From the NCBI GenBank assembly GCA_963809925.1, contig CAWELH010000008.1, positions 558,001 to 622,000 on the forward strand: a stretch of 64,000 nt of DNA, written 5' to 3'. Both the position numbers and the translations under genes were made by a program. Positions 1-9,350 of the stretch are shown in pieces (positions within the stretch are counted from its first letter, which is position 1; every line of letters starts with the position of its first letter). The stretch is from DASQZK01 sp963809925. GTDB taxonomy: Bacteria; Bacteroidota; Bacteroidia; Bacteroidales; GCA-2748055. Below the pieces are notes generated by a model that made no database searches, was not told the origin of the DNA, and saw nothing but the letters and a program-made list of their open reading frames with translations.

Positions 1-852
1 CTTCTTCGGAAGTGCTCTCTCCTCTCTCGTGATCACGCTGGCAATGGTATCCTGCCAGGCCATCGAGGCCTCATCGGCAAAATCTGCTTTGTAGGTCCAG
101 TCCTTTGGATTTAGTTCTTCTTTATTGACAATATTATACACCGGCACTGAATGATCAGCCCACGGCTCGTTCTGGATCTCAAAGAAAAAATTGTCAAAAC
201 CATTCAACTCTCTGACCATTTTCGCGACAAACTTTTCCTGGTACGCCAACAGCGGGCCATTATTCGGCGTAAGAGCATCCAAACGTGAAATATCATCGGT
301 CATGTTTATGTTATTTGCGGGATTCTGAGGGCATATTGCCCAATGATTGTCATTATAAATCGATGAAAACAGGGTCACCTCAACGATGATATCCCGTTCG
401 GCTGCCTCAGAAATAAAATTTTTCAGCCGCTCGAAGTAGTCCTGATTCCATTTGTCAAGATCATATTCAGGCTTTCCCGACGCATCAACTACTGTTAGCC
501 ATGGAGTCATGATGTCCTCCGTCTTTGGCGCCAGGGTATTGTATTTGATCCCAAAACTTTGTCCATAAATTTCAAAGTAAGAACCGGTGAACATCCTGGT
601 GTAATTCATCCCGTCGGCAGCCAGCGTTTCGAGGTATTTGTGAAAGTTGAAAGCCTGATTGAGCACCGCCCCGTAGTGTTCCGCCGATGACACAAGGGCC
701 AGTGCCTTCCCTTTGTAAAGGAAATAATGAGGGTTTTCAGGGTGAAGCTGTATAGGACCATTAACTGGCTGATTTACACCTGAAACGGTATTGTTCATGC
801 TACATGATATCATCTGTATTGCAAGAAGGAACAGTAGAGCAGATTTTTTCAT
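1..852 (-). CDS. Secreted glycoside-hydrolase-like lipoprotein, C-terminus cut off by the window edge
   Basis: The frame is open from the ATG at 852 to base 1 (284 codons), so the 3' end lies outside the window. The first residues give a lipoprotein signal with lipobox Ile-Ser-Cys (Cys17). Further on, an N-E-P triplet (Glu229, in a phenylalanine-rich beta strand followed by Trp) looks like the acid/base position of a clan GH-A TIM-barrel glycosidase, and an Ala-Glu-His-Tyr motif stands near residue 58. Many secreted cellulase-like proteins of Bacteroidota and Planctomycetes start this way. The substrate cannot be told. A promoter-like sequence sits upstream at 886-915. The glycosidase class is inferred from motifs, not from a full alignment. 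Confidence 0.75.
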   Translation of the reverse strand, partial: MKKSALLFLLAIQMISCSMNNTVSGVNQPVNGPIQLHPENPHYFLYKGKALALVSSAEHYGAVLNQAFNFHKYLETLAADGMNYTRMFTGSYFEIYGQSFGIKYNTLAPKTEDIMTPWLTVVDASGKPEYDLDKWNQDYFERLKNFISEAAERDIIVEVTLFSSIYNDNHWAICPQNPANNINMTDDISRLDALTPNNGPLLAYQEKFVAKMVRELNGFDNFFFEIQNEPWADHSVPVYNIVNKEELNPKDWTYKADFADEASMAWQDTIASVITREERALPKK

Positions 853-885
853 CTGTACAATTTTTGGAAAAGTGTAAAGTAAATG

Positions 886-915
886 TAAAGATAAAAATAC
901 AGATATGCTGTCAAA
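886..915 (-). promoter_or_regulatory. Putative Bacteroidota-type promoter for the glycosidase-like lipoprotein
   Basis: Read on the minus strand, TTTG (912-915), an 18-base spacer and TATCTTTA (886-893) match the phylum consensus TTTG-N17-23-TAnnTTTG with one mismatch in the last base. It lies about 35 bases before the ATG at 852. Confidence 0.45.
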
Positions 916-1156
916 AAAAATTTAATATTAGAGTTCAAATCCAGAGAAACTTTTCTGCACAATCCTTTGAGTGATAAAATTTCCGCCATCAGCCTTATAA
1001 CAGTCCGGTATGTTCCCGGCTTCTCGTGGTATTCATTTGTAATCTGCGTGTTACCGATATGGCTGTTCATCAACATCATCGAAAATGTATGGAATCACGA
1101 CCGGTAACCAATGGTTCAATTCCCCAGTTTACCTTCTGTGGCTGGCAAAAATCTCT

Positions 1157-1188
1157 TTTGCTTTTTATCAGGTTTAAATGTATTTTTC
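1157..1188 (+). promoter_or_regulatory. Putative Bacteroidota-type promoter for the PagL-like gene
   Basis: TTTG (1157-1160), a 20-base spacer and TATTTTTC (1181-1188) fit the consensus with one mismatch. Transcription would begin near 1195, leaving a short leader before the ATG at 1209. This supports the 1209 start over the upstream in-frame ATG at 1026. Confidence 0.45.
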
Positions 1189-1208
1189 GCCTTATCCAAG
1201 CCATTAAA

Positions 1209-2294
1209 ATGCGATCTGCTTTCCTTCTTTTATGCATTTTGCCACTCATCACCTCCGTTAAAGCACAGGAAGGTGCGGGAGCCTTTTCTACAGATGCCGA
1301 ATATCATCACGGCTATATGCTGCCGGAATACCAGTTTATCAACTACCTTGTTAATGCCCCGGTACAGGCTGTTGAACTCAGCCTTTTCAAACAAACCACC
1401 GGACGAACGATATGGGAACAACTGTACCGTTACCCCGAATATGGTATGTCGGTAATGTATTCCACGCTTGGTAACCATCAGGCTCTTGGTGAATATATAT
1501 CGCTATGGCCATGGTACAGGATCCACTTCATCGATAACCGGAACTTTTCCCTGAACTACAAGCTCGGTCTGGGACTTTGCTATGCTACCCGTGTTTTCGA
1601 TCCGGAGAACAACTATATGAACAGGGCAATCGGATCTGCACTGAATATTTTTTTTAACCTGGAAACAGGAACACGGATTAGAATTTACCACGATCTTTGG
1701 ATCACTAGCGGTATAGGGTTCAATCACCTCTCTAATGCCAATCTCCGTGAGCCGAATTTTGGTCTGAACGACCTGACTTTCTTTGCAGGCATTAACTGGA
1801 TTCCTTCAGACAAAGCAGAGCGGATAGTCAGGGATATCCCGGTACTCGTCAAACGATCGGGATATTATATCACCCTTTCGGCAGCACCCAAGCATAAAAG
1901 GTCGTTCGAGGGTAACCACTACCTGGTTTCATCGCTGTCTTTTGATTTTAACAGACAGGTTTTTCATAAGGTAAAACTGGGAGCAGGCGCCGATATTTTT
2001 TATGATGCGTCCACAAAAGTGGAAATGGAGGGCCGCTCCATTCCAGGATACAGGAAGCTGGACGATTTCCGTACCGGATTGCATCTCTCAGAGGAATTTG
2101 TTTACGACCGCTTATCGCTGATATTCCAGGAGGGCAGCTATTTTCTACTTAACGATAAGGTTACAGGGCATAAAATCTATACCCGCGGTATTGTTCAGTT
2201 CCGATTTGCTGACCATCTGATGGCAAGACTGTCGATGAAAACGCATTTTTTCATTCTGGACCATCCCGAACTGGGTATCGGGTATTGTTGGTGA
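1209..2294 (+). CDS. PagL-like outer-membrane acyl hydrolase (lipid A deacylase family)
   Basis: The 361-residue protein has a Sec signal peptide ending at Ala-Gln (about residue 20) and a beta-rich body typical of an outer-membrane barrel. The stretch His173-Leu-Ser175-Asn-Ala matches the catalytic His-x-Ser-Asn-Ala of PagL, the lipid A 3-O-deacylase, followed by the family's Pro-Asn-x-Gly turn. The N-terminal ~110 residues precede that barrel region and the C-terminal ~150 residues follow it, so the protein is roughly twice the size of Pseudomonas PagL. At the place expected for the catalytic Glu I read Asn187-Asp188 instead. The start at 1209 is chosen because the signal peptide begins there. 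Activity on lipid A is inferred. It is followed after 13 bases by a DUF2807 lipoprotein gene. Confidence 0.7.
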   Translation: MRSAFLLLCILPLITSVKAQEGAGAFSTDAEYHHGYMLPEYQFINYLVNAPVQAVELSLFKQTTGRTIWEQLYRYPEYGMSVMYSTLGNHQALGEYISLWPWYRIHFIDNRNFSLNYKLGLGLCYATRVFDPENNYMNRAIGSALNIFFNLETGTRIRIYHDLWITSGIGFNHLSNANLREPNFGLNDLTFFAGINWIPSDKAERIVRDIPVLVKRSGYYITLSAAPKHKRSFEGNHYLVSSLSFDFNRQVFHKVKLGAGADIFYDASTKVEMEGRSIPGYRKLDDFRTGLHLSEEFVYDRLSLIFQEGSYFLLNDKVTGHKIYTRGIVQFRFADHLMARLSMKTHFFILDHPELGIGYCW

Positions 2295-2307
2295 AAACGA
2301 TAAAACG

Positions 2308-3054
2308 ATGAGCATACGAAATTATAAAAACTACGTGAAGTTTCTATCCGGCCTTATCCTGCTCGCTTTATTGTTGTCTTCCTGTGAGCGTTTCGGGAAA
2401 GACGATATTGCTGAAAAATCTGACGGCCTCTCTGCATTCAATACACTCCGTGTTGACGGACCGGTTAATGTTTATTTGTCGATGGATACGGCGAACAGCA
2501 TAACCATCAGGGGTAATCCAGCTATCGTTGATAACATTCGATACGGTATTGTTGACGGAGTCCTGACGCTAAGAAGTGAGTACCCCTACAAAATGTTTAT
2601 ACCTTCCTCAAACAAAGCGGATATCTTCCTCAAAATTACCTCCCTCAAACGTATTGAAATCGCAGAGGCATCAGGAATTAAAAGTACCGGCACCATCACA
2701 GGAGATGAACTTGGTCTGGTAGTGATGGCCAAGTATGCGGATATTGATCTGAACGTGAACTGCCATACCTTTTACTACTGGGACTATTCGCTTTCCGGTG
2801 GCAGGATCAGCCTGGCCGGGGAAACGAAGGAGCTAAAAATATGGAATTTCTCGTTAATGACTGTGGATGCATCGGCCCTTGAATCAGAGAAGGTGATCTG
2901 TGACAACAATGGACGCAGTCCGTGTTATGTCAGGGCAATGATTGAGCTCGACTACAACATCCGCGGTCAGGGAAACATTTACTACTATGGTGATCCTTCG
3001 GCCATAAACGCCGGCGAAATAAGCTCCTCCGGAAAACTGATAAGAGCCGATTAA
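2308..3054 (+). CDS. DUF2807 (GIN domain) lipoprotein
   Basis: A 248-residue protein with an N-terminal hydrophobic segment (about 10-24) ending in the lipobox Ser-Ser-Cys, so an envelope lipoprotein. After it, the order 'FNTLRVDGPVNVYL' and repeated short beta strands fit the DUF2807 head GIN domain, a right-handed beta-helix-like fold common in Bacteroidota and usually placed at the cell surface. Its function is unknown. It starts 13 bases after the PagL-like gene and is probably cotranscribed with it. Confidence 0.75.
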   Translation: MSIRNYKNYVKFLSGLILLALLLSSCERFGKDDIAEKSDGLSAFNTLRVDGPVNVYLSMDTANSITIRGNPAIVDNIRYGIVDGVLTLRSEYPYKMFIPSSNKADIFLKITSLKRIEIAEASGIKSTGTITGDELGLVVMAKYADIDLNVNCHTFYYWDYSLSGGRISLAGETKELKIWNFSLMTVDASALESEKVICDNNGRSPCYVRAMIELDYNIRGQGNIYYYGDPSAINAGEISSSGKLIRAD

Positions 3055-3155
3055 TTTATTTGGGGATTACGACGTCAGCACTTCAATTATCGCCGAATGT
3101 GTTCTTACAGAAACACGTCATGCACGCCTTCCCTGCTTCCCGTAGTTGTACAGGA

Positions 3156-3596
3156 TCATTCAGCGTTCTTATCTGCATTTGAATGTAAAACAGCCATAAG
3201 CTTCATGGTATCGGCATTGTTAAAGCCATTGACCCATACCGTAAGTGATATGAGGTATTCGCCCGGCTTATCCGGAGTATATGAGGCCAGTGGTGACATG
3301 TTTGAAAGCGAATTATCAATGGTGTTAATGCTTCCCTGTGGCCTGGAGACGAAAACCCAGGCATACGTGACTTCGGCAACCGGGTCAGAGACCGTGGAGC
3401 CGCTGCCATCGAGCGAAGCTTCTTCACCAACTGACACAGTCTGGTCGTTGCCGGCATCGGCAACAATGGTAATCTTTACGTCCGTATCGGAGCTATCATC
3501 TTTCTTGCACGAGGAGAAGAAAACAAGCAGGCACAAGGAGATACAAAATAAGGTTTCAACGTGGAAAAAACTAACTTTTTGTCTTAGAATTGTCAT
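3156..3596 (-). CDS. Small PKD/Ig-like domain lipoprotein
   Basis: The 146-residue product starts with a hydrophobic segment ending in Ser-Ser-Cys followed by Lys-Lys-Asp-Asp, the usual lipoprotein signal and surface-export-type tail of Bacteroidota. Residues about 45-135 form one PKD-like domain: 'ADAGNDQTVSVGE', 'LDGSGS', 'YAWVF' and 'PGEYLISLTV' are the family's strands in order. Such single-domain proteins usually bind or display; no enzyme motif is seen. An opposite-strand reading frame (3097-3663) covers the gene but lacks any signal. On the minus strand, CAAA at 3656-3659 could be the upstream promoter box. Confidence 0.7.
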   Translation of the reverse strand: MTILRQKVSFFHVETLFCISLCLLVFFSSCKKDDSSDTDVKITIVADAGNDQTVSVGEEASLDGSGSTVSDPVAEVTYAWVFVSRPQGSINTIDNSLSNMSPLASYTPDKPGEYLISLTVWVNGFNNADTMKLMAVLHSNADKNAE

Positions 3597-4386
3597 AATA
3601 AATAAGTTAAAAAATGTTAAAATACTACAACATACGTTGATATTTATTGTTGTTACAAATTGAATATGAACTACTTATTTAAATATACGAATTGAAACTC
3701 CGATGAAAGTGACGTCGAGATCCGAATCTTTGAATGGTAGCCGGGCGATATCATTGTGTACCTCTTTTCTCAGGTCGCTAAACATCCCACTATTCAACCC
3801 ACACGCTGGCGGGTTGTAATTTTCCATTGATTGACCAGCTTAACATACCCATGATTTACCGGACAAGGTGGAAAATGGTACCCGGTGGCTGGAGAATTAC
3901 AGTCTAAATTATTTCTATATTAATTCTCAGGCAAAACGTAGATACATCCCTGTTACAAATTATTATATGTGATTGATTTGATGATCAATACATGAATTCC
4001 AATAGGTACTAAAAAGAAATTCGATTCAGTGAGAATCGGTTAAATATTCCGGCCAATTCACGAAAAGCATAATTGATATATGGGCGTCCGGCTTATTTAT
4101 GTTATTCTTAATCAGCCAAATCCATCATGAAATTTTCATATCCCGAAATCAGTGGCAAAGGATATCGAAATCAGAAGCAAATGCATTGATTATTGATACT
4201 ACTTCATCAGTCCGCGTATGGCGGTAACTGGGGAAACAAATGGTGATTGGCAACGTTATATGAATAGACTAAAACATGCAAAATATCACTTATTGAAAGT
4301 GAATTATTTTGTATCTTTGTCAACTATTTGTAATTAATCTAAATTAAAAGCAGATATAAGAGTTCCGAATTCTAATATAGTCAGAT
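3597..4386. other. Long intergenic region before the suf operon
   Basis: These 790 bases separate the PKD lipoprotein from sufB. No reading frame with recognisable content, no tRNA-like fold and no insertion-sequence ends were seen. The part around 3720-3900 is richer in GC than its surroundings and might be decayed coding sequence, but I cannot assign it. The only signal supported is the promoter-like box at 4312-4319. Confidence 0.5.
4292..4319 (+). promoter_or_regulatory. Putative promoter of the suf operon
   Basis: TATCTTTG (4312-4319) is a perfect match to the -7 box TAnnTTTG. The upstream element is weak: ATTG at 4292-4295 with a 16-base spacer, a little short. The leader to the sufB ATG would be about 60 bases. 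No IscR- or Fur-like palindrome was recognised. Confidence 0.5.
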
Positions 4387-5832
4387 ATGAGTGATCAGGA
4401 TAACATATTGAAAGATGTAACGCAGGGGGATTACAAGTATGGCTTTTATAGTGATATTGAGGCTGATAGTATCCCAAAGGGCTTGAATGAGGATGTGATC
4501 CGTCTTATCTCAACGAAGAAAGAGGAGCCTGAGTGGCTTCTTGAGTTCAGGCTGAAATCATTCAGATACTGGCAGAAGATGACAATGCCGCACTGGCCTC
4601 ATCTGAAGCTCCCGGAGATCAATTACCAGGATATCATATACTATTCTGCACCTCGTCGTAAGGCAAAATACGAAAACCTTGAGGACGTTGATCCGGACTT
4701 GCTGGAAACCTTTGCGAAACTCGGGATTCCTCTTGAGGAGCAAAAGGCACTGGCAGGTGTTGCCGTTGATGCGGTAATGGACAGCGTTTCGGTGAAAACC
4801 ACTTTCCGGGAAACCCTGGCTGAATTGGGCATTATATTCTGTTCCTTCAGTGAAGCTGTTCAGAATCATCCCGACCTGGTGAAAAAATACCTTGGTTCAG
4901 TGGTTCCATACACCGACAATTATTTTGCGACATTGAATTCTGCCGTATTCAGCGATGGCTCTTTTTGTTACATCCCTAAAGGCATTCGTTGTCCGATGGA
5001 ATTATCTACATATTTCAGGATCAATGCCTTCAATACCGGCCAGTTTGAACGTACACTCCTCATTGCAGACGAAGGTGCCTACGTGAGTTATCTGGAAGGC
5101 TGCACGGCCCCACAGCGGGATGAGAATCAGCTGCATGCAGCGGTTGTAGAACTCGTGGCACTTGACAACGCAGAAATCAAGTATTCCACGGTACAGAACT
5201 GGTACCCCGGGGATAAGAACGGCATAGGCGGCATCTATAATTTTGTCACAAAACGCGGCATTTGTAAGGGCGACAACTCGAAGATATCATGGACCCAGGT
5301 AGAGACCGGTTCAGCCATTACATGGAAATATCCGAGCTGTATTCTTCGTGGCAATAATTCTGTGGGTGAGTTTTATTCTGTTGCTATTACCAACAACCAT
5401 CAGCAGGCCGACACCGGTACGAAGATGACGCATATCGGTAAAAACACAAAGAGCCTGGTGATATCCAAAGGGATCAGTGGTGGTAAGAGCCAGAATTCTT
5501 ACCGAGGTCTTGTGAGAGTCCTCAAGGGAGCGGAGAATGCAAGGAATTTTTCACAGTGTGATTCCCTCCTTCTTGGTGACAAATGCGGAGCCCATACATT
5601 CCCGTATATTGAAGTGGATAATAAATCGGCTGTGATCGAGCATGAAGCCACGACCTCCAAGATCGGTGAGGACCAGATATTTTACTGCAATCAGCGAGGC
5701 ATCGATACTGAAACCGCGGTAGGCATGATCGTTAACGGCTATGCACGGGAAGTACTTAACAAGCTCCCGATGGAATTTGCCGTCGAGGCACAGAAATTAC
5801 TACAAATCTCGCTTGAAGGCAGTGTAGGTTAA
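4387..5832 (+). CDS. sufB: Fe-S cluster assembly scaffold protein SufB
   Basis: SufB of 481 residues, the usual length. With SufC and SufD it forms the cytoplasmic SufBC2D scaffold on which Fe-S clusters are built before transfer to apo-proteins. The C-terminal beta-helix core holds Cys391 in Gln-Cys-Asp-Ser and Cys400 in Lys-Cys-Gly-Ala-His, corresponding to the conserved cysteine region that receives persulfide sulfur in E. coli SufB. The ATG at 4387 lies about 60 bases downstream of the promoter-like box. It opens the operon sufB-C-D-S and is followed by sufC after 17 bases. Confidence 0.97.
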   Translation: MSDQDNILKDVTQGDYKYGFYSDIEADSIPKGLNEDVIRLISTKKEEPEWLLEFRLKSFRYWQKMTMPHWPHLKLPEINYQDIIYYSAPRRKAKYENLEDVDPDLLETFAKLGIPLEEQKALAGVAVDAVMDSVSVKTTFRETLAELGIIFCSFSEAVQNHPDLVKKYLGSVVPYTDNYFATLNSAVFSDGSFCYIPKGIRCPMELSTYFRINAFNTGQFERTLLIADEGAYVSYLEGCTAPQRDENQLHAAVVELVALDNAEIKYSTVQNWYPGDKNGIGGIYNFVTKRGICKGDNSKISWTQVETGSAITWKYPSCILRGNNSVGEFYSVAITNNHQQADTGTKMTHIGKNTKSLVISKGISGGKSQNSYRGLVRVLKGAENARNFSQCDSLLLGDKCGAHTFPYIEVDNKSAVIEHEATTSKIGEDQIFYCNQRGIDTETAVGMIVNGYAREVLNKLPMEFAVEAQKLLQISLEGSVG

Positions 5833-5849
5833 TCACGAAACAGGAAAAA

Positions 5850-6614
5850 ATGACAACGATGTTAAAAATAAAAAATTTACATGTCAATATAGATAGTAAA
5901 GAGATCCTTAAAGGTATCAACCTTGAAGTCAAAGCGGGTGAAATACATGCCATCATGGGGCCCAACGGTTCTGGAAAAAGCACCCTTGCCTCGGCACTTG
6001 CCGGCCGTGAATATGTTACGGTAACGGAAGGAAAGGTTACCTGGCTTGATAAAGATCTCCTCGAGCTTGAACCGGAACAGCGTGCCCTTGAAGGCATATT
6101 TCTTGGCTTTCAATATCCGGTCGAGATCCCCGGCGTCAGCATGGTCAACTTTATGCGCACAGCCATCAACGCCAAGCGTAAATTTCAGGGTGTGGAACCA
6201 CTATCCGCCGGTGATTTCCTTAAGCTCATGCATGAAAAGAAAAATATCGTCGGCATCGATTCAAATCTTACCAACCGATCTGTAAATGAAGGGTTTTCAG
6301 GTGGTGAGAAGAAGAAAAATGAAATCTTTCAGATGGCCCTGCTGGATCCAAGGCTTTCCATCCTGGATGAGACAGATTCCGGGCTCGACATCGATGCACT
6401 GAAAATTGTGGCCAATGGCGTAAACAAGCTTCACACAAAGGACAACGCAACTATCGTGATTACCCATTACCAGCGACTTCTGGATTATATCATCCCGGAT
6501 TACGTACACGTTCTATACGATGGAAGAATTGTCAAATCAGGCACCAAGGAGCTGGCGTATAAGCTGGAAGAAAAAGGCTATGAGTGGCTGAAAGAAGAAG
6601 TCGAAGCTGATTAA
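5850..6614 (+). CDS. sufC: Fe-S cluster assembly ATPase SufC
   Basis: An ABC-type ATPase of 254 residues that drives conformational change in the SufBCD scaffold. Walker A is GPNGSGKST (37-45), the signature is FSGGE (149-153) and Walker B ends in LSILDE (169-174) with a following D-S-G-L-D loop, the SufC form. The second Met (residue 4, base 5859) is an alternative start. It has no membrane segment, as expected. It lies 17 bases after sufB and 12 before sufD. Confidence 0.97.
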   Translation: MTTMLKIKNLHVNIDSKEILKGINLEVKAGEIHAIMGPNGSGKSTLASALAGREYVTVTEGKVTWLDKDLLELEPEQRALEGIFLGFQYPVEIPGVSMVNFMRTAINAKRKFQGVEPLSAGDFLKLMHEKKNIVGIDSNLTNRSVNEGFSGGEKKKNEIFQMALLDPRLSILDETDSGLDIDALKIVANGVNKLHTKDNATIVITHYQRLLDYIIPDYVHVLYDGRIVKSGTKELAYKLEEKGYEWLKEEVEAD

Positions 6615-6626
6615 AGAGGACAAAAT

Positions 6627-7994
6627 ATGAATGTTGATCTAAAAGTAGCAGATCTTACCGGTACATATATCGACCTGTTTAACCGTCACAGGCAGGACAT
6701 CTTCAAAAGAAGTCCGGATTTCATCAATGATATCCGCCTGGAGGCACTTGAATCATTTCGTAAACTCGGCTTCCCTAAAAAGAAGGATGAAGACTACAAA
6801 TATACTCGCATCGAAGACCTGTTTAACAAAGCGGTAGATCTACTTCCTGCTCCCGGTAAAATTGAAGTTGAGACTGAGGACCTTTTCACCTGCGACGTTC
6901 CCGAACTGGATACCACGGTGTTGCTTGTGCTCAATGGTTTTTACCATAGCGGGCAGGAAAAACTGACAACACTCGACAACGGCATTATTTTCGGAAGTCT
7001 CAGCGCAGCTGCAATGGTATATCCGGATCTTGTAAAGGAATACTACTCCAAATCCGCAGATTTCAATACCCAGCCCCTCACTGCGCTGAATACAGTTTTT
7101 GCTCAGGACGGAGTCTTTATTTACGTTCCAAAAAATACACGTTCCGATAAACCATTTCAGATCATCAACCTGTTGCATTCACACGAAAATATACTGGACA
7201 ACCATCGCAATCTGTTCATATTGGAGGAAAACAGTAACCTTGACATTGTGATCTGTGACCATACACTGAATGCCTCCTCCTTCCTGACAAACTCGCTGAC
7301 AGAATCCTACGTCGGACAGAATTCCGTGCTCGACATCACCAGGATGCAGAACCAGCATAACAACACGGTTCAGGTCAGTAATTCCTTTGTTTACCAGGAA
7401 CGCGACAGCCGGGTCTCCACAAATGTGATCACGCTGCACGGCGGTTCCATCCGGAATAATTTGGTGGTATCCCTCGATGGTGAAGGATGTGAAAACAATT
7501 CCTTCGGATTGTTCCTTGCCGACCAGGAACAGCATGTTGATAATTTTACCTTTGTCAACCATATGAAGCCCAACTGTGTTAGCAACCAGTTGTATAAGGG
7601 CATCCTCGACGACAAGGCTACCGGTGCATTCAACGGGAAGATCCATGTATGGAAAGACGCCCAGAAAACGATCGCCTACCAGAAAAATAACAATATTCTG
7701 CTCACAGATGATGCAAAGATGAACTCCAAGCCCCAGCTTGAAATCTATGCCGACGATGTAAAATGCTCTCATGGTGCCACAGTCGGTCAGCTTGATCAGG
7801 ATGCCCTCTTCTATCTTCGTTCACGCGGGATTGACGAAAAAGAAAGCCGCCTGTTGCTGATGTATGCTTTTGCTCACGAAGTGGTCTCAAAAATTACCGT
7901 GCCGGCTTTGCAGGAGAGAACAGATGATTTGATTGACAAACGACTCAGAGGCGAATTATCGAGATGTTATGACTGTAAAATGAAATGTGAATAA
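6627..7994 (+). CDS. sufD: Fe-S cluster assembly protein SufD
   Basis: A 455-residue SufB/SufD-family protein, the SufB partner in the scaffold. The beta-helix core ends with 'KCSHGATVGQLD', which carries the conserved His that helps coordinate the nascent cluster in SufD, then 'LFYLRSRGI'. The last residues contain a Cys-x-x-Cys and a further Cys (CYDCKMKC), a tail seen in many Bacteroidota SufD proteins and possibly metal-binding. The stop codon touches or overlaps the start of sufS. Confidence 0.95.
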   Translation: MNVDLKVADLTGTYIDLFNRHRQDIFKRSPDFINDIRLEALESFRKLGFPKKKDEDYKYTRIEDLFNKAVDLLPAPGKIEVETEDLFTCDVPELDTTVLLVLNGFYHSGQEKLTTLDNGIIFGSLSAAAMVYPDLVKEYYSKSADFNTQPLTALNTVFAQDGVFIYVPKNTRSDKPFQIINLLHSHENILDNHRNLFILEENSNLDIVICDHTLNASSFLTNSLTESYVGQNSVLDITRMQNQHNNTVQVSNSFVYQERDSRVSTNVITLHGGSIRNNLVVSLDGEGCENNSFGLFLADQEQHVDNFTFVNHMKPNCVSNQLYKGILDDKATGAFNGKIHVWKDAQKTIAYQKNNNILLTDDAKMNSKPQLEIYADDVKCSHGATVGQLDQDALFYLRSRGIDEKESRLLLMYAFAHEVVSKITVPALQERTDDLIDKRLRGELSRCYDCKMKCE

Positions 7995-7995
7995 A

Positions 7996-9228
7996 ATGGA
8001 TCCGTTAACCGGGCTGGATATCAAGAAAATCAGGGAAGATTTCCCGATCCTTCAGACCACCATTTATAACAGACCCCTGGTTTATTTTGACAATGGTGCA
8101 ACCACACAAAAGCCACGTGTGGTGATCGATTGTGTGAGGGACTTGTATGAACGAAAAAATGCTACCATCCATCGTGGTGTACATGCCCTGAGCTCTAAGA
8201 TGACAGAGGATTATGAGAACGCCAGGGAAACGGTGCGTGAATTCATCAATGCCAGAGACAAGAACGAGATCGTTTTTACCAGCGGTACCACGGGGTCGAT
8301 AAACCTGCTTGCATTTTCATTCGGCGAAAAATACATACGTGAAGGTGATGAGATCATCATCTCCGAAATGGAACACCACTCCAACATCGTACCATGGCAG
8401 ATGATGTGCGAAAGGAAAAATGCCCGGCTCAGGGTGGTCCCTTTCGATGAACGGGGCGAACTCATGATGAATGAGTATAAGCTGATGTTCAATGATAAAA
8501 CACGGCTGGTGGCAATGACCCACATCTCCAATTCACTCGGCACCGTCAATCCGGTAAAAGAGATCATTCGTATCGCCCATGATAACGGCGTTCCGGTGAT
8601 GCTGGACGGTGCACAAGCCATTCAGCACGGTAAGGTCGACGTACAGGATCTGGATGCGGACTACTATGCATTTTCAGGTCACAAAATTTACGGCCCGAAC
8701 GGCATCGGAGTCTTCTATGGGAAGGAAAAACTGCTCGACAGGCTTCCTCCCTACCAGGGTGGCGGGGATATGGTAGATTGTGTCAGTTTTGAAAAAACCA
8801 CCTATAATATATTGCCATTCCGTTTCGAGGCAGGTACTACAAATTATATCGGGGCAATTGGATTGGCAGAGGCCATAAAGTATGTCAAATCAATCGGCCT
8901 TGATCAGATCGCAGCCCATGAAAAAGACCTCCTGAGCTATGCAACCGATAAACTTCGCTCTGTTGAGGGTTTGACTTTCTATGGCACTGCCAGACATAAG
9001 ATATCGGTGATATCCTTTCTTCTGGATGGCATCCACCAGTACGATGCCGGTATGATCCTCGATAAGATGGGCATTGCCGTACGTACAGGTACACATTGTG
9101 CACAGCCGGTAATGGACCATTTCGAGATTACCGGGACCATCCGGGCATCGATGGTATTTTATAATACTGAAGAAGAGATCGACAGGCTTACCGACGCCCT
9201 TCGAAAAGCATCCTCTATGCTCAGGTAG
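7996..9228 (+). CDS. sufS: Cysteine desulfurase SufS
   Basis: Type II PLP-dependent cysteine desulfurase, 410 residues from the ATG at 7996. It takes sulfur from L-cysteine as a persulfide and hands it to SufE for SufB. The PLP lysine is in Gly-His-Lys-Ile-Tyr-Gly (Lys230) and the persulfide cysteine is in Arg-Thr-Gly-Thr-His-Cys-Ala (Cys368), flanked as in E. coli SufS. A GTG at 7987 is in frame and would overlap sufD by 8 bases. I prefer the ATG, one base after the sufD stop; the difference is three residues. Confidence 0.96.
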   Translation: MDPLTGLDIKKIREDFPILQTTIYNRPLVYFDNGATTQKPRVVIDCVRDLYERKNATIHRGVHALSSKMTEDYENARETVREFINARDKNEIVFTSGTTGSINLLAFSFGEKYIREGDEIIISEMEHHSNIVPWQMMCERKNARLRVVPFDERGELMMNEYKLMFNDKTRLVAMTHISNSLGTVNPVKEIIRIAHDNGVPVMLDGAQAIQHGKVDVQDLDADYYAFSGHKIYGPNGIGVFYGKEKLLDRLPPYQGGGDMVDCVSFEKTTYNILPFRFEAGTTNYIGAIGLAEAIKYVKSIGLDQIAAHEKDLLSYATDKLRSVEGLTFYGTARHKISVISFLLDGIHQYDAGMILDKMGIAVRTGTHCAQPVMDHFEITGTIRASMVFYNTEEEIDRLTDALRKASSMLR

Positions 9229-9350
9229 CATTGGATAATGCATTCCGGTTGATGAACAGCGCTTTCACAACCTTGTTGGTGCCGATTTGAAGGCCTTACC
9301 CGTTCTCTCTCTGAGAAATCTCAGGGAATTATTTACTTTTGCAGGGAAAA

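Larger units (their letters stand above)
853..1208. other. Intergenic region between divergent genes at 852 and 1209
   Basis: This 356-base stretch separates two divergently transcribed genes. It holds a candidate promoter for each (886-915 on the minus strand, 1157-1188 on the plus strand). The frame of the downstream gene stays open back to 1026, but the extension carries no signal or domain and the signal peptide begins at 1209. No RNA gene was seen. Confidence 0.6.

Noticed and set aside
3097..3663. A 188-codon plus-strand frame opposite the PKD lipoprotein gene
   Set aside because: The opposite strand has a lipoprotein signal and a recognisable PKD domain; this frame has neither.
7179..7772. 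A 197-codon minus-strand frame inside sufD
   Set aside because: It lies wholly opposite the conserved sufD core and has no domain or signal.
9334..9341. TACTTTTG, a perfect -7 box just before sufE
   Set aside because: No -33 box at 17-23 bases upstream; the leader would be about 5 bases. It is noted under sufE but not called a promoter.
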